From the NCBI GenBank assembly GCA_963556495.2, contig OY747713.1, forward strand, positions 62,001-126,000: 64,000 nucleotides of DNA, read 5' to 3'. Source of the stretch: Valencia hispanica (Eukaryota > Chordata > Actinopteri > Cyprinodontiformes > Valenciidae). Below are positions 55,135 to 64,000 of the stretch, piece after piece. Below the pieces are notes generated by a model. The model had not been told where the DNA came from, did not search any database, and saw only the letters and a program-made list of their open reading frames with translations. The position numbers were made by a program, and so were the translations under genes. Numbering within the stretch: the stretch's first letter is position 1; each line of letters opens with the position of its first letter.

Positions 55135-56885
55135 CTGTTTAAGTAGGGCAGCATTGGGGAGAACAGAGAGGCAAAAAGATTGGTCAGAGCAGAAATAAAA
55201 CAGGCTAGACTCAATTACAAAGATAAAATTGAATAAAAATGTTATAGCAATAATCTTAGAAGTGTCTGGAATGGCATGTCAACCATGACAGGCACTAAAA
55301 GACTATAAAGTACAGTAAGATAGGGTTAGATGGTTTCAACTCAGACAAGAAGCTAGCTGATCATTTTAATAGTTTTTATCTTAGGTTTGACTCAGATGTC
55401 ACCAGAGAGGAAGCAGATCAGATGAGGGGAACTGTCCCTACGATAGAGCCTACATTTAATTGCAATTTTGATTTTAATGTGGAAGATGTAAAAACTGTAT
55501 TGAGTAAAACCAAAACTAACAAAAGTCCAGGTCCAGACAACATCTCCGGTCACCTCTTGAGAAACTGGTCAGACCAATTGTCTCCCATTTTTCATCATAT
55601 TTTTAAGCGCTCTTTAGAGCAGCAGACGGTCCCTAAGTTATGGAAAAGGTCAATAGTTGTCCCTGTGGCTAAAGTAAAATTCCCAAAGGCCGTCAATGAT
55701 TACAGACCTATAGCCCTCACCTCACTAGTTATGAAGGCCTTTGAAAGATTATTCAAGAGAGAACGGTTGGAGGCTGTGGAGGACATCTTAGACCCTCCAA
55801 GATTTGCATATAGGAGAAAAAGAGGTGTGGATGATGCAGTTCTAACTCTTCTTAAACACCTTGACGGCCCGGCCACCCACGAACATTTATTGTTTTTGGA
55901 TTTCACTTCAGCTTTTAATACTATCCAACCGCACATTTTAGCCTTTAAACTCCTGACAAACTTCAATTTGTGTTCCGGTATTGTTGACTGGGTTTTGAAA
56001 TTTGCTGATGACACAGTTATAGTGGGCTTGCTAAGGGGAGAGGACTCAGCCCTGGGGCCAGTGGTTGATGATTTTATTCACTGGTGTAACGATTCCTTCC
56101 TAAATTTAACTGTGACAAAAACCAAGGACATATGTATTGATTTTAGGAAGAAATCGGACACATCACTCCTTATAGTGATTAAGGAGAAGACAGTGGAGCG
56201 CGTTGATAGTTTTAAGTACCTTGGTGTTGTCATCGATAGTAAGCTATCTTTCAATGATAATACTGCTGCGGTGTTTAAAAGATCACAGCAGCGACTGCAC
56301 TTCATCCGGATGCTTAACCACTTCAGGGTGTGCAGCAAACTATTGACAATTTTTTACTACTCCATGGTAGAATCTGTCCTGACATATGCGATCATTACCT
56401 GGTTTGGCAATACTTCAGTGGAAGATAAAGAAAGGTTAGAGCACATCAGATAAGTAGCAAGCAAAATTATTGGTGTCACACTACCCGATCTGTCAACAAT
56501 TTTTTATAGGAGGGTAAACTCTAAGGCTCGGGGCATCATACAATGTCCTGAACATCCTCTCCATCGGGATTTTGAACTCCTAGCCTCAGGCAGGAGATTT
56601 AGAGTGCCAAAGGCCAAATCAAATAGGATGAAAAATTCGTTTTTTTAACTCAAGCCATTACACAATTACACCTACATTTTAAAAATTTAAAGTAAATAGT
56701 TGTGACGTGTAGTAATGATCCTGCCGGCGGTTGTCCTTTGTGTGTGTTATCATGATGCTTGGCTCTGTCAGGGGTGGTCTTGTATTTTATGTTACTATGT
56801 TTTATGTGGTTATGTGTCTTTTTACCCATCTGCAAAGCAAATTTCCCTTAGGGGACAATAAAGTACAAAGTCACTATAGTACATA
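55135..56885 (+). mobile_element. Rex1-like LINE with internal RT deletion
   Basis: Begins within ORF2 (linker text RLVRAEIKQARLNYKDKIE at about 55178) and ends with a 3'UTR and the tail TTTCCCTTAGGGGACAATAAAG at about 56840-56865. Same family type as the minus LINE at 36.7-39.2 kb. Confidence 0.8.
55422..56453 (+). pseudogene. LINE ORF2 RT with in-frame loss of the motif B segment
   Basis: 343 open codons. Fingers: KTNKSPGPDNISGHLL and VNDYRPIALTSLVMKAFERL. Motif A: LLFLDFTSAFNTIQPHI. Then NFNLCSGIVDWVLKFADDTVIV joins the post-A helix straight to motif C (FADD). The usual stretch with 'GSPQGCVLSPLLF' (motif B), roughly 45-50 residues, is missing, yet the frame is kept. Afterwards YLGVVIDSKLSF and VCSKLLTIFYYSMVES follow normally to a TAA in mid-domain (56451-56453), with more ORF2-like text beyond. 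An RT without motif B should be inactive. Confidence 0.85.
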
Positions 56886-57140
56886 TTGGCAACCCCTTTT
56901 CAGACATGTTAAAGAGTGTTAGTGTGCATATGTTTGTGTGTATATGTATGCGCTTGTGTATATATGTAAGCATTCGTATATGCATGTAGGTATGTATGTG
57001 TACCTGTATATGTATGTATGTATATGGGTATGTATGTAGGCACATAGGTGTGGGTATGTGTGGATATTTATATGTATGTACATATAGATATGGATGTGGG
57101 TTTCTATGCACATATGTGTATATGTGCTCAATTTCATGTG
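56886..57140. repeat. TATG/TGTA-rich simple repeat
   Basis: Irregular (TATG)n/(TGTA)n with inserted TGTG steps, 56915-57125. It gives the meaningless His/Tyr-rich frames on minus. Confidence 0.85.
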
Positions 57141-57144
57141 TGAG

Positions 57145-57381
57145 TTAAAGCTGAAGTAGGTAACAAGAATCCACCGCGCCCGGTAGAAAACAGCCAATCA
57201 GAGCCAGAGCAGCGTATGAAGGAATGTCTGACATCTGTCTATCACTCCTCACACAGACACCGCGACCCGGTGATGCATCGGAGTGCATCAAAGAGGGAGG
57301 GGGAGTGATGTGAAGCTTGTTTGGGTTTAAATTTTAAAGCAAAGTCTGCTCTCCTCTCAGAGTTGCCTACTGCAGCTTTAA
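57145..57381. mobile_element. TTAA-flanked MITE, 237 bp
   Basis: Ends TTAAAGCTGAAGTAGGTAAC and GTTGCCTACTGCAGCTTTAA are imperfect inverted repeats (18 of 20). Both start with TTAA, the target site duplicated by piggyBac. No coding. I infer a non-autonomous DNA transposon, perhaps mobilised by a piggyBac-type transposase. hAT or other classes are possible if TTAA belongs to the TIR. Confidence 0.7.
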
Positions 57382-58255
57382 AGACTGGCACTAAATGATA
57401 GAAACAAAGTGTATGAACTTATTAACATGTCTGAAATTAATCTAATCAAATCAATCAAAAATCAAATATTTTCAGTGAAAAAGCTGGCAAATTTATTGCA
57501 GGCCCTGGTCGAATTTAGTTCAGGGGCTGTCACTGGAGGAGTCAAAGCAATGGAATAAATGAAGTCTGAAATTTTCACAAGGAAATTATGTACCAGCTTG
57601 TTTATTGAGTTGGAGTTGGGAGATGAGGGGGATGTGGTGAAAGGGTAAATACTACCCTCTAAAATTCCTGCAATTTCCGCGCTACATTTTTTAAAAACGC
57701 ATACCCAAAATGAAATTAAAGCTGTTCTTGAACCATTTTGAGTAGAGATATGGCTGGGGTCTTTTTGGAAAGTGTTGAGAAGGTGCTTTCACTCTAATTT
57801 AAAGCCTATTTTAAAGGAACAGACACACATTTAATTTATGACCCTGGGCTCTCTGAGCTCTCATTTCACCTTCCCGCGTGCTCGTTCATTTCTGTAAAAA
57901 GGAGCAATAAGAACAACAAACAACAATTATATCTTTTAACAGTGAGACGTCGTTCACTGGACTCAGTTCTAGTAACTGAGTACAGCTTTATCTCAGCATA
58001 AGGTTTTTATTAAGAAACTAGTTAAAAAGAAACTCCTCCCACATAGATCTTCCTTCACGGGTTGGTCACAGCTTCTTCACCAAAAGGCACACAGGATGTG
58101 CCACATTCCTCTTGATTATTCACGGTTTCTAAGTGTTTCCACATGCACTACAAAATTAGACCCTCATACAACATTAACAGAATTTATATCTCTTCAAAAG
58201 CAAAGACTCTAAAATGTATCCCAGAACTGTGTTAATATCACTGAGTTGTGTTGTT
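57382..58255. other. Gene-free stretch
   Basis: No gene or element recognised; moderately AT-rich. Confidence 0.45.
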
Positions 58256-60790
58256 ACTTACTTACTTACTTAATGTTTATTTGATGTGGACATAGCAATT
58301 ACATTGGACAAACCAGATGCCTTGTTTGAGTGTTTTAGCACAGGTCCTAATTCGCAACACTTTTAAAGAAATCGAGCAATTCAAATATTAAAAAAAGAAA
58401 AGCCAGACAAAGATAGAAGAAAAACAACAAATCAAAAGGAATAAAAGAAATACAAGCAATTTTCAATGTAAGGAACATAAATAAGATACAGAGCAAAGGC
58501 AATCTGAACAAGCAATCAACCGGTTAAAGACTGTTCATGTGAGCATTGTTGTTTAGACTTTAACCATTGGTTGAGTCTTTTGTTAAAAGCTTTACTGTTA
58601 GTTTCTAATTTTAGCTCAGTAGGTAGAGAGTTCCAAAGTTTGGCCCCCTTAAAAGAGAGAGCAGACTGGCAGAAAGAAGTCTAGGATCTAGGTTCGAGAC
58701 AATCACCACAAATGGAGGCTCGTGTGATCGCTCTATGAGAGCTCTGACGTCTGATGGCCATTGAAGAAAACAGTTTTGACATGCTATTTTTTTTAACATA
58801 AAAAAAAGGTTGCGTTTCCTTAAAATGAGGCAGTGATGCCATTTCAGTGATTTCTGGTCCATGATTTTTATTGCTTGCTTGTATATTGTGACTATAGGTT
58901 TCATAGTGGTTGATGAAGCCTATGACCATGATGCAATGCAATATGATAAGTGAGGGAAAATAATTGCATCCATGTATAGGTTTGCAGCTTGGTGTGACAG
59001 GTTCCTTCTGATAAAACGAAAGCAGTTTAAATTTGATTTGACCTTATTACAGATGTGCTTAACCTGACTGTCAAATTTTAAATGTTTGTCCAGGATGATC
59101 CCTAAGTACTTCACTTCGCTCATTACTTCAATGATTTCTTCTTTAATCCTAACCTCAAATGATTCATGATCAGGCCTGTTTCTCATGAAGAAGCATATGG
59201 ACACAGTTTTTTTTTCAATTAAGAGTTAGGTGGGATAACTCAAGCCATTCGGAGATGCCTAATAAAGCCTGCGTCAGGTGCTTTCCTGCCAGGCTGGATG
59301 GTTTAGTAGACACATAGATGATAGTGTCATCAGCGTACATCTGGCATTTAATGCCTGGGCAGCTGCTTGGAAGGTCATTAATGTACATTGTGAAAAGCAA
59401 TGGACCAAGCACAGTTCCTTGTGGTACACCTATGCTATTTTGAAGCAAACTCCAAGTAGGAACTGAGCCATTTCAGAGCTTCAGGTTACATTTTAAATTG
59501 CTTTAATTTATTTAGTAAGACATTATGGTTAACCCTATCAAAGGCCTTTTTTAAATCCAGAAACACTGCCCATACAACATATCCTTTATTCAGAGAAGTT
59601 TTGATCTTCTCAAGCAGATAACAGTTTGCTGACTCTCTGGAGTATTTCTGTCTAAATCCAAACTGATGTGAATAAAGCCGTTGGATAAACTCTAAAGGCA
59701 CCATTAATTGCTCAGCTACAATCTTCTGTAGAATTTTTGCAACTATCGGGAGAATGACAATAGGCCTGTAGTTGCTAGTCAAGTCCTTTTCTCCTGATTT
59801 ATAAACTGGGATGATTATTGCAGTTTTCCAGCTTTCTGGGAGTCTGTCTGTTTGAATTGATAAGTTTACTAAATATGTGATCGGCTCCAACAGGCAACTC
59901 TGATGTTTCTTGATAAATGTAGTATTTAAGTTTTGATTATCCTTTGCCATGGAGTTACTCATGTTTGCAATCACTTTTTTAACTTTATCCTGGGATACTT
60001 CTATTATATAGAAGGAGTTTGTGTGATCATTGTCAAATTCATCATAGGGTGGCTCAGTAGATTTAAAATGACTTGCTAATTCTTTCACATACTCAATAAA
60101 ACAATTTTTAAAACCATTTGCAATTGACTTATTACTATTAGTGAGTTAATCACATACTTTAAGACAATTTATCTTTGGGTGCTTTTGCTTACTTGAGTTG
60201 GTTAGTGTATTTATGTGTTTCCACAATTTAGAACTATTGCCATTTGCCTCTTCCATAAAGTTATGAAAATGATTAGTCTTTGCTTTCCGCAGCTTAGACA
60301 CTACTTTGTTCCTTAAACTACTGTAAATAAAATGGTCAGTATTGGTTTTAGTCATTAAAGTCCTTTTGAGGACAAGATCTCACTCTTTAATGAGCTGAAG
60401 AATGTCACTGTTAAACCATGGAAGAGACGTTGTCTTAAGTTTACATTTCCAGGTTTTTGTGTGCTTGCTAAGTATGTCATGAATGATAAAGGAAAAACTT
60501 TTTTGCACTATGGTCTATATCAGGCTCTTTAGTTGCCCTTTCCCAGTTGGCTTTCTTCAGATCATGTTCAAAGTCAGCCATTTTTGACTTAGGAATTCCA
60601 GTCGTTATAGTGTAATCCTCTATTTTGTTATTATAAACTAGGTGTTTTTTGGTTAGCCTTCTTATGATCAGTGTTATGTTATGATCTGAGAGGCCAGAAA
60701 TAAGATTGTATGTTTTTATTATTCTCTCTGGCCTATAAGGGTTTCACTCTTTCTAGTAACTCGTGTAGATCTAACAATCATCTGTTAGTT
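58256..60790 (-). mobile_element. Rex/CR1-like LINE, minus, 5'-truncated
   Basis: The 3' end at 58257-58290 shows a (TTAC)n tail and TTTATTTGATGTGGACAT, shared with the LINE at 15285-16760. ORF2 runs right to left from the endonuclease end (about 60780) to 58611. Confidence 0.8.
58611..60790 (-). pseudogene. LINE ORF2: endonuclease end, RT and C-terminus (frameshifted)
   Basis: Endonuclease remnant: NLISGLSDHNITLIIRRL (about 60715-60660). 60146-60355 is the linker. 59486-60088 (200 codons) holds SNYRPIVILPIVAKILQKIV and motif A VFLDLKKAFDRVNHNVLLNKL. 59215-59448 holds IGVPQGTVLGPLLFTMYIND (B) and CQMYADDTIIYVSTK (C, intact). 58920-59204 holds VKYLGIILDKHLKFD and later LYMDAIIFPHLSYCIASWS. 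58611-58904 is the C-terminal part. Five or more frame breaks. The RT motifs themselves are all kept, unlike those of its relative at 15.6-16.7 kb. Confidence 0.82.
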
Positions 60791-60844
60791 TTTAAAATTC
60801 ACCATAGTTGATTTTAGTTTTGTCCTACGCCTTTTATCCATCCA

Positions 60845-62147
60845 ATTGCCGTCTTTGGACCAAAAGTTCTAAAAAAGAAACTGATTAGTCAATTACTTCA
60901 TCTGGATAGCATTAAATTGGCCCCCAGTAATAACGTAAAGAACCTCTGTGCTATTGTTGACCAAGACATGACATTCAAATCCCATACTAAACAGGTTTCT
61001 AGGATTTGCTTCTTTCACCTCAGGAATATTGCTAAAATTAGAAACATCCTGTCCCGGACTGATGCTGAGAAACTAGTCCATGCATTTGTTACCTCAAGGC
61101 TGGACTACTGTAATTCTTTACTATCAGGTAGTCCACAAAATGCCATTAAAAGCCTTCAGTTGATCCAAAAAGCGGCAGCAAGAGTTCTGATGAATATTAA
61201 AAAGAGAGATCACATTTCTCCTGTTTTAGCTTCCCTTCATTGGCTCCCTGTTAAATCCAGAAAAGAATTTAAGATCCTCCTTCTTACATATAAAGCCCAT
61301 AATAATCAGCTCCATCATACATCAGAGATCTAATTGTTCCATATGTTCCCAACAGAGCACTTCGCTCTAAGACTGCAGGTTTACTTGTAGTTCCTAGGAT
61401 TTCTAAAAGTTGAATGGGAGGCAGATCTTTTAGTTATCAGGCTCCTCTCCTGTGGAACCAGCTCCCAGCTTTAGTCCGTAAGACAGATACTCTGTTTACT
61501 TTTAAGGCCAGGCTTAAAACTTTCCTTTTTGATAAAGCTTAGAGTGTCTAAGGTCATCCTGAGCTATCTCTGTAGTACTGCTGGAGGACAGACTTACCAA
61601 TTTTCTTCACTCTGCCACTTCCTTTTTTACTACTACTCTTCAGTTGTATTACAGTACATTCTGTTATTTCGACTGTTAACTTTGTTTTCTCAGTGTTTTT
61701 TTCTGTAGAACATCAACCGCGTCATGTTATCAACATTTTATTTTCTGTAACATAGAAAGTACTCTTATATCCGATCTTCTGTTCCTACTGTGTCTTTGCT
61801 CTGTCTTCTCAAACCCCCTAGACGGTCGTGGCAGATGGCCGCTCCTACTGAGCCTGGTTCTGTTGGAGGTTTCTTCCTGTTAAAGGGGAGTTTTTCCTCT
61901 CAAACGTCGCTACATTCTTGCTCAGTATGAGGGATTGCTGAAGGATTGCTGTTGTTGAAAAGTCTGCATCAACGGGGTCCAACCTCACACCAATGACTGA
62001 TGCAATCTGCTGGGATTCCTTAAATAGGAAACTTTTAAACTGATTGGAATGTTTGTATAAATGTATTGAAATGACTTCTTGTTAAGTGCCTTGAGATGAC
62101 ATCTGTTGTGAATCGGCGCTATATAAATAAACTTTATTGAAATTGAA
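60845..62147 (+). mobile_element. L2-like LINE with long 3'UTR
   Basis: 5'-truncated. ORF2 end at 60917-61560, then a 3'UTR with AGGTTTCTTCCTGTTAAAGG and GAATCGGCGCTATATAAATA and a short A/T-rich tail (AAACTTTATTGAAATTG) at 62100-62146. Pieces of this same 3'UTR occur inverted at 41131-41445 and 50782-50860. Confidence 0.85.
60917..61560 (+). pseudogene. L2-like LINE ORF2 C-terminal fragment
   Basis: The open stretch 60917-61333 has DQDMTFKSHTKQV, HLRNIAKIRNIL, HAFVTSRLDYCNSLLSG, LQLIQKAAARVLM and LASLHWLPVKSRKEFKILLL. After frame breaks, YQAPLLWNQLPALVRK-like text follows to about 61530. Standard post-RT region of L2 ORF2. Confidence 0.82.
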
Positions 62148-62239
62148 TTGGTGAGGTCCAGTCATGTGGTTCTTCTTGTTCTACTATTTGTCTGCAGGAG
62201 GCTCATGCTCAGGTTGAGTTTAAGGAGAATAATCCAGAT

Positions 62240-62990
62240 TACCCTGATTTTCCCAAGGTTCCTCACGAATACCACGACGTCTTTGATAGGTCAAGCGCCA
62301 CTTCTCTGCCCCCTCATAGACCCTATGATTGTCAGATTGATCTATTGCCTGGGACCACACCTCCAAGCTATCTGCTGTACTGGAGTGGCCTCTTCCTTCT
62401 AATGTTAAGGGGCTTCAACGATTCTTGGGCTTTGCAAACTTTTATCGATGGTTCATTAAAGGCTACAGTTCCGTCACAGCCCCTCTCCATAGGCTCACCT
62501 CCTCCAAGGCTCGGTTTATCTGGTCCCCTGATGCCCAGAGAAGTTTTGACAGGTTGAAGGTCTTATTCATTTCTGTTCCAGTGCTACAATTCCCTGATCT
62601 TTCTAAACCTTTTATTGTTGAGGTAGGTGCCTCAGACACTGGGGTAGGGGCTGTGTTGTCTCAGCTGCATGCTGTCGATGCCAAGTTGCATCCTTGTGCG
62701 TTCTTTTCTCGCCCCCTCTCTCCCTCTGAGCATAATTATGATGTGTGAGATCGTGAGCTCTTGGCAATGAAACTGGCCCTTGAGGAGTGGAGACACTGGA
62801 GAAGGAACCACAGATCCTTTCAATGTGTGGACTGACCATAGAAATCTTGAATATCTCAAGACTGCTAAGCACCTTAATCCACCTAGGCCAGGTGGGCCTT
62901 GTTTTTTTAGTAGGTTTGACTTCTCTTTGTCCTATCATCCTGGAAGTAAAAACATAAAGCCAGATGCCCTATAAAGACTTTTCCCGTCTT
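62240..62990 (+). pseudogene. Gypsy RT (palm deleted) and RNase H
   Basis: [20 protein letters not shown] and [21 protein letters not shown] (before 62370) form the N-terminal RT approach. They pass within a few codons to a [19 protein letters not shown] segment that normally follows the whole palm, so all catalytic RT motifs (LDLR, YLDD) are gone. Next come [18 protein letters not shown] (RNase H start), [20 protein letters not shown], a [18 protein letters not shown], then after a frameshift [15 protein letters not shown] and [15 protein letters not shown]. Frameshift at about 62805. Confidence 0.82.
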
Positions 62991-63339
62991 CTTCACAGTC
63001 ACCTGTCTCTGAAACGCCTGGTTTTCTTCTACTCTCCAAAACCAGATTAGCGGTAACTAGGATGGAGAGATTGCTCAAGAGAAGCTATGCTTCACATCCT
63101 CCTCCTGTTCATTGTACTAAGGGATGTTTGTTTGTCCCAGAATTGATGATCTCAAGGGTTCTCCAATTCTGTCATAGTCTAAACTCTTCTGCCACCCTAG
63201 ACTCACCAAGACTCTCAGTGGTTCAGTCCAGTTTCTGGTGACCTTCTTTCAAGAAGGACAAAGGGATTTGTTGCAGCTTTTCCAGTCTGCAGGTTACCTC
63301 AGGTCCCTGCCCATTCCTTGTTGACCTTTCTCACACTTG

Positions 63340-64000
63340 TCTAAGGACTTTGTCACTGGTCTTCCATCATCCCAGGGTAAAAGTGTTCTTCTAACCGTAG
63401 TAGACAGATTTTCTAAAATGGTACTTCTAGTCACCCTCCAGAATCTCCCCTCAGCTGCTGAACTAGCATAGGTCATGGCCCAGGAGATATTCAGACTCCA
63501 TGGCATTCCTCGCAATATTGTCTCGGACAGGGGGCCTCAGTTCATCTCTCGCTTCTGGCGTGAGTTCTATTCGCTACTTGAAATCAACCTAAGTCTGTCC
63601 TCTGGCTTCCATCCACAGACGGATGGTCAAACAGAGCGGATGAATCAGGAAGTAGAGAACAAGTTACGGCCCCTCTGTATGGATGCTCCTAGTCGGTGGA
63701 CCCAGTACCTCCCTTGGGTAGAGTATGCCATCAATGGGCGGCCATCAAGTGCCAAAGGTTTGTCGCCATTCAATGTTGTTTACAGATATCAGCCACCTAT
63801 TTTTTCTGTACAGGAGAGGTGCACCCAGATTCCTGCTGCATACGTGGCTATCCGACGCTGTCACAGAGTTTGGAAAAAGGCCAGAGCTGCTCTGTGCAGA
63901 ACATCTGCTGTTTACATTCGGTCTGCCAACCTTCATCGTTCTCAGGCTCCGAGATACTTGGTTAGGCAAAGAGTATGGCTCTCAACAAGGGACTTGCCTC
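63340..64000 (+). pseudogene. Gypsy integrase core, partial
   Basis: In one frame: DFVTGLPSSQGKSVLLTVVD (first Asp region), SKMVLLVTLQNLPSAAELA, a TAG, IFRLHGIPRNIVSDRGPQF (second Asp), SSGFHPQTDGQTERMNQEVE (Glu of the D,D35E triad) and WTQYLPWVEYAINGRPSSA. The rest leads off the window. One nonsense codon (about 63472), otherwise open. The D,D,E residues appear intact. Confidence 0.82.

Larger units (their letters stand above)
62180..64000 (+). mobile_element. Gypsy-type LTR retrotransposon, pol part, runs off the right edge
   Basis: A colinear Gypsy pol: RT entry segment (62240-62370), deletion, RT end/connection (62395-62530), RNase H (62560-62990) and integrase (63340-64000+). LTRs are not in the window. 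Several stops and frameshifts are present. Confidence 0.85.

Noticed and set aside
56848..57197. His/Tyr/Thr-rich frames on minus
   Set aside because: They are translations of a TATG/TGTA simple repeat.

Overview
This is a eukaryotic window, almost certainly from a ray-finned (probably percomorph) fish. The basis is BEL/Pao, Gypsy, L2-like, Rex/CR1-like, piggyBac and Penelope-like elements side by side, (GT)n microsatellites and fish-typical LINE tails. The species is not identifiable. I find no complete single-copy host gene and no bacterial or phage features. The only host-like protein module is a broken THAP zinc finger at 35.75 kb, which may itself derive from a transposon.

Left third: 1-11.5 kb is a satellite array of about 189-196 bp monomers that runs off the left edge. 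It is nearly homogeneous at 1-5.0 and 5.85-7.49 kb, and moderately diverged at 5.0-5.85 and 7.49-8.35 kb (these two blocks are copies of each other, 2498 bp apart). It becomes old and irregular towards 11.5 kb. A long LTR-type element (9.12-10.42 kb) sits inside the old part. From 11.5 to 15.2 kb lies largely non-coding sequence with a Penelope-like remnant, CCCTAA-rich stretches and a 26-bp perfect inverted repeat. A Rex/CR1-like LINE fragment (minus) follows at 15.2-16.8 kb.

Centre: 17.6-27.2 kb is a nested composite. Exons of an intron-containing piggyBac-type transposase (minus strand, 5' half only) were split by a BEL/Pao retrotransposon (18.25-26.35 kb, + strand, LTRs about 98% alike). 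The 3' LTR of that element was itself split by a 1.48-kb solo-LTR-like insertion with TGTTGTG/CACAACA ends. A second BEL/Pao element (minus, 27.44-32.11 kb) follows. It has 358-bp LTRs, no gag, no RT palm, and an integrase that lost its catalytic Glu.

Right half: a graveyard of LINEs and other repeats. It holds an L2-like 3' end (34.4-35.2), the THAP relic (35.7), a minus-strand LINE with an SGNH-hydrolase-like ORF1 (36.7-39.2), and a rearranged L2 (41.0-41.46). It also holds three copies of an unclassified GC-rich poly(A)-tailed repeat ('family X': 30.9, 41.7 and 46.4 kb), a second long-LTR copy plus a Tc1/mariner fragment (47.6-48.7), L2 (49.7-51.7, minus), a nearly complete Rex/CR1-like LINE (51.7-55.1, +), and another LINE whose RT carries an in-frame deletion (55.1-56.9). 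The rest is a TTAA-flanked MITE (57.15), another Rex/CR1-like LINE (58.3-60.8, minus), L2 (60.85-62.15, +) and a Gypsy pol fragment running off the right edge (62.2-64.0).

No element appears autonomous. Recurrent themes are nesting, loss of reverse-transcriptase segments, and satellite homogenisation by unequal exchange.
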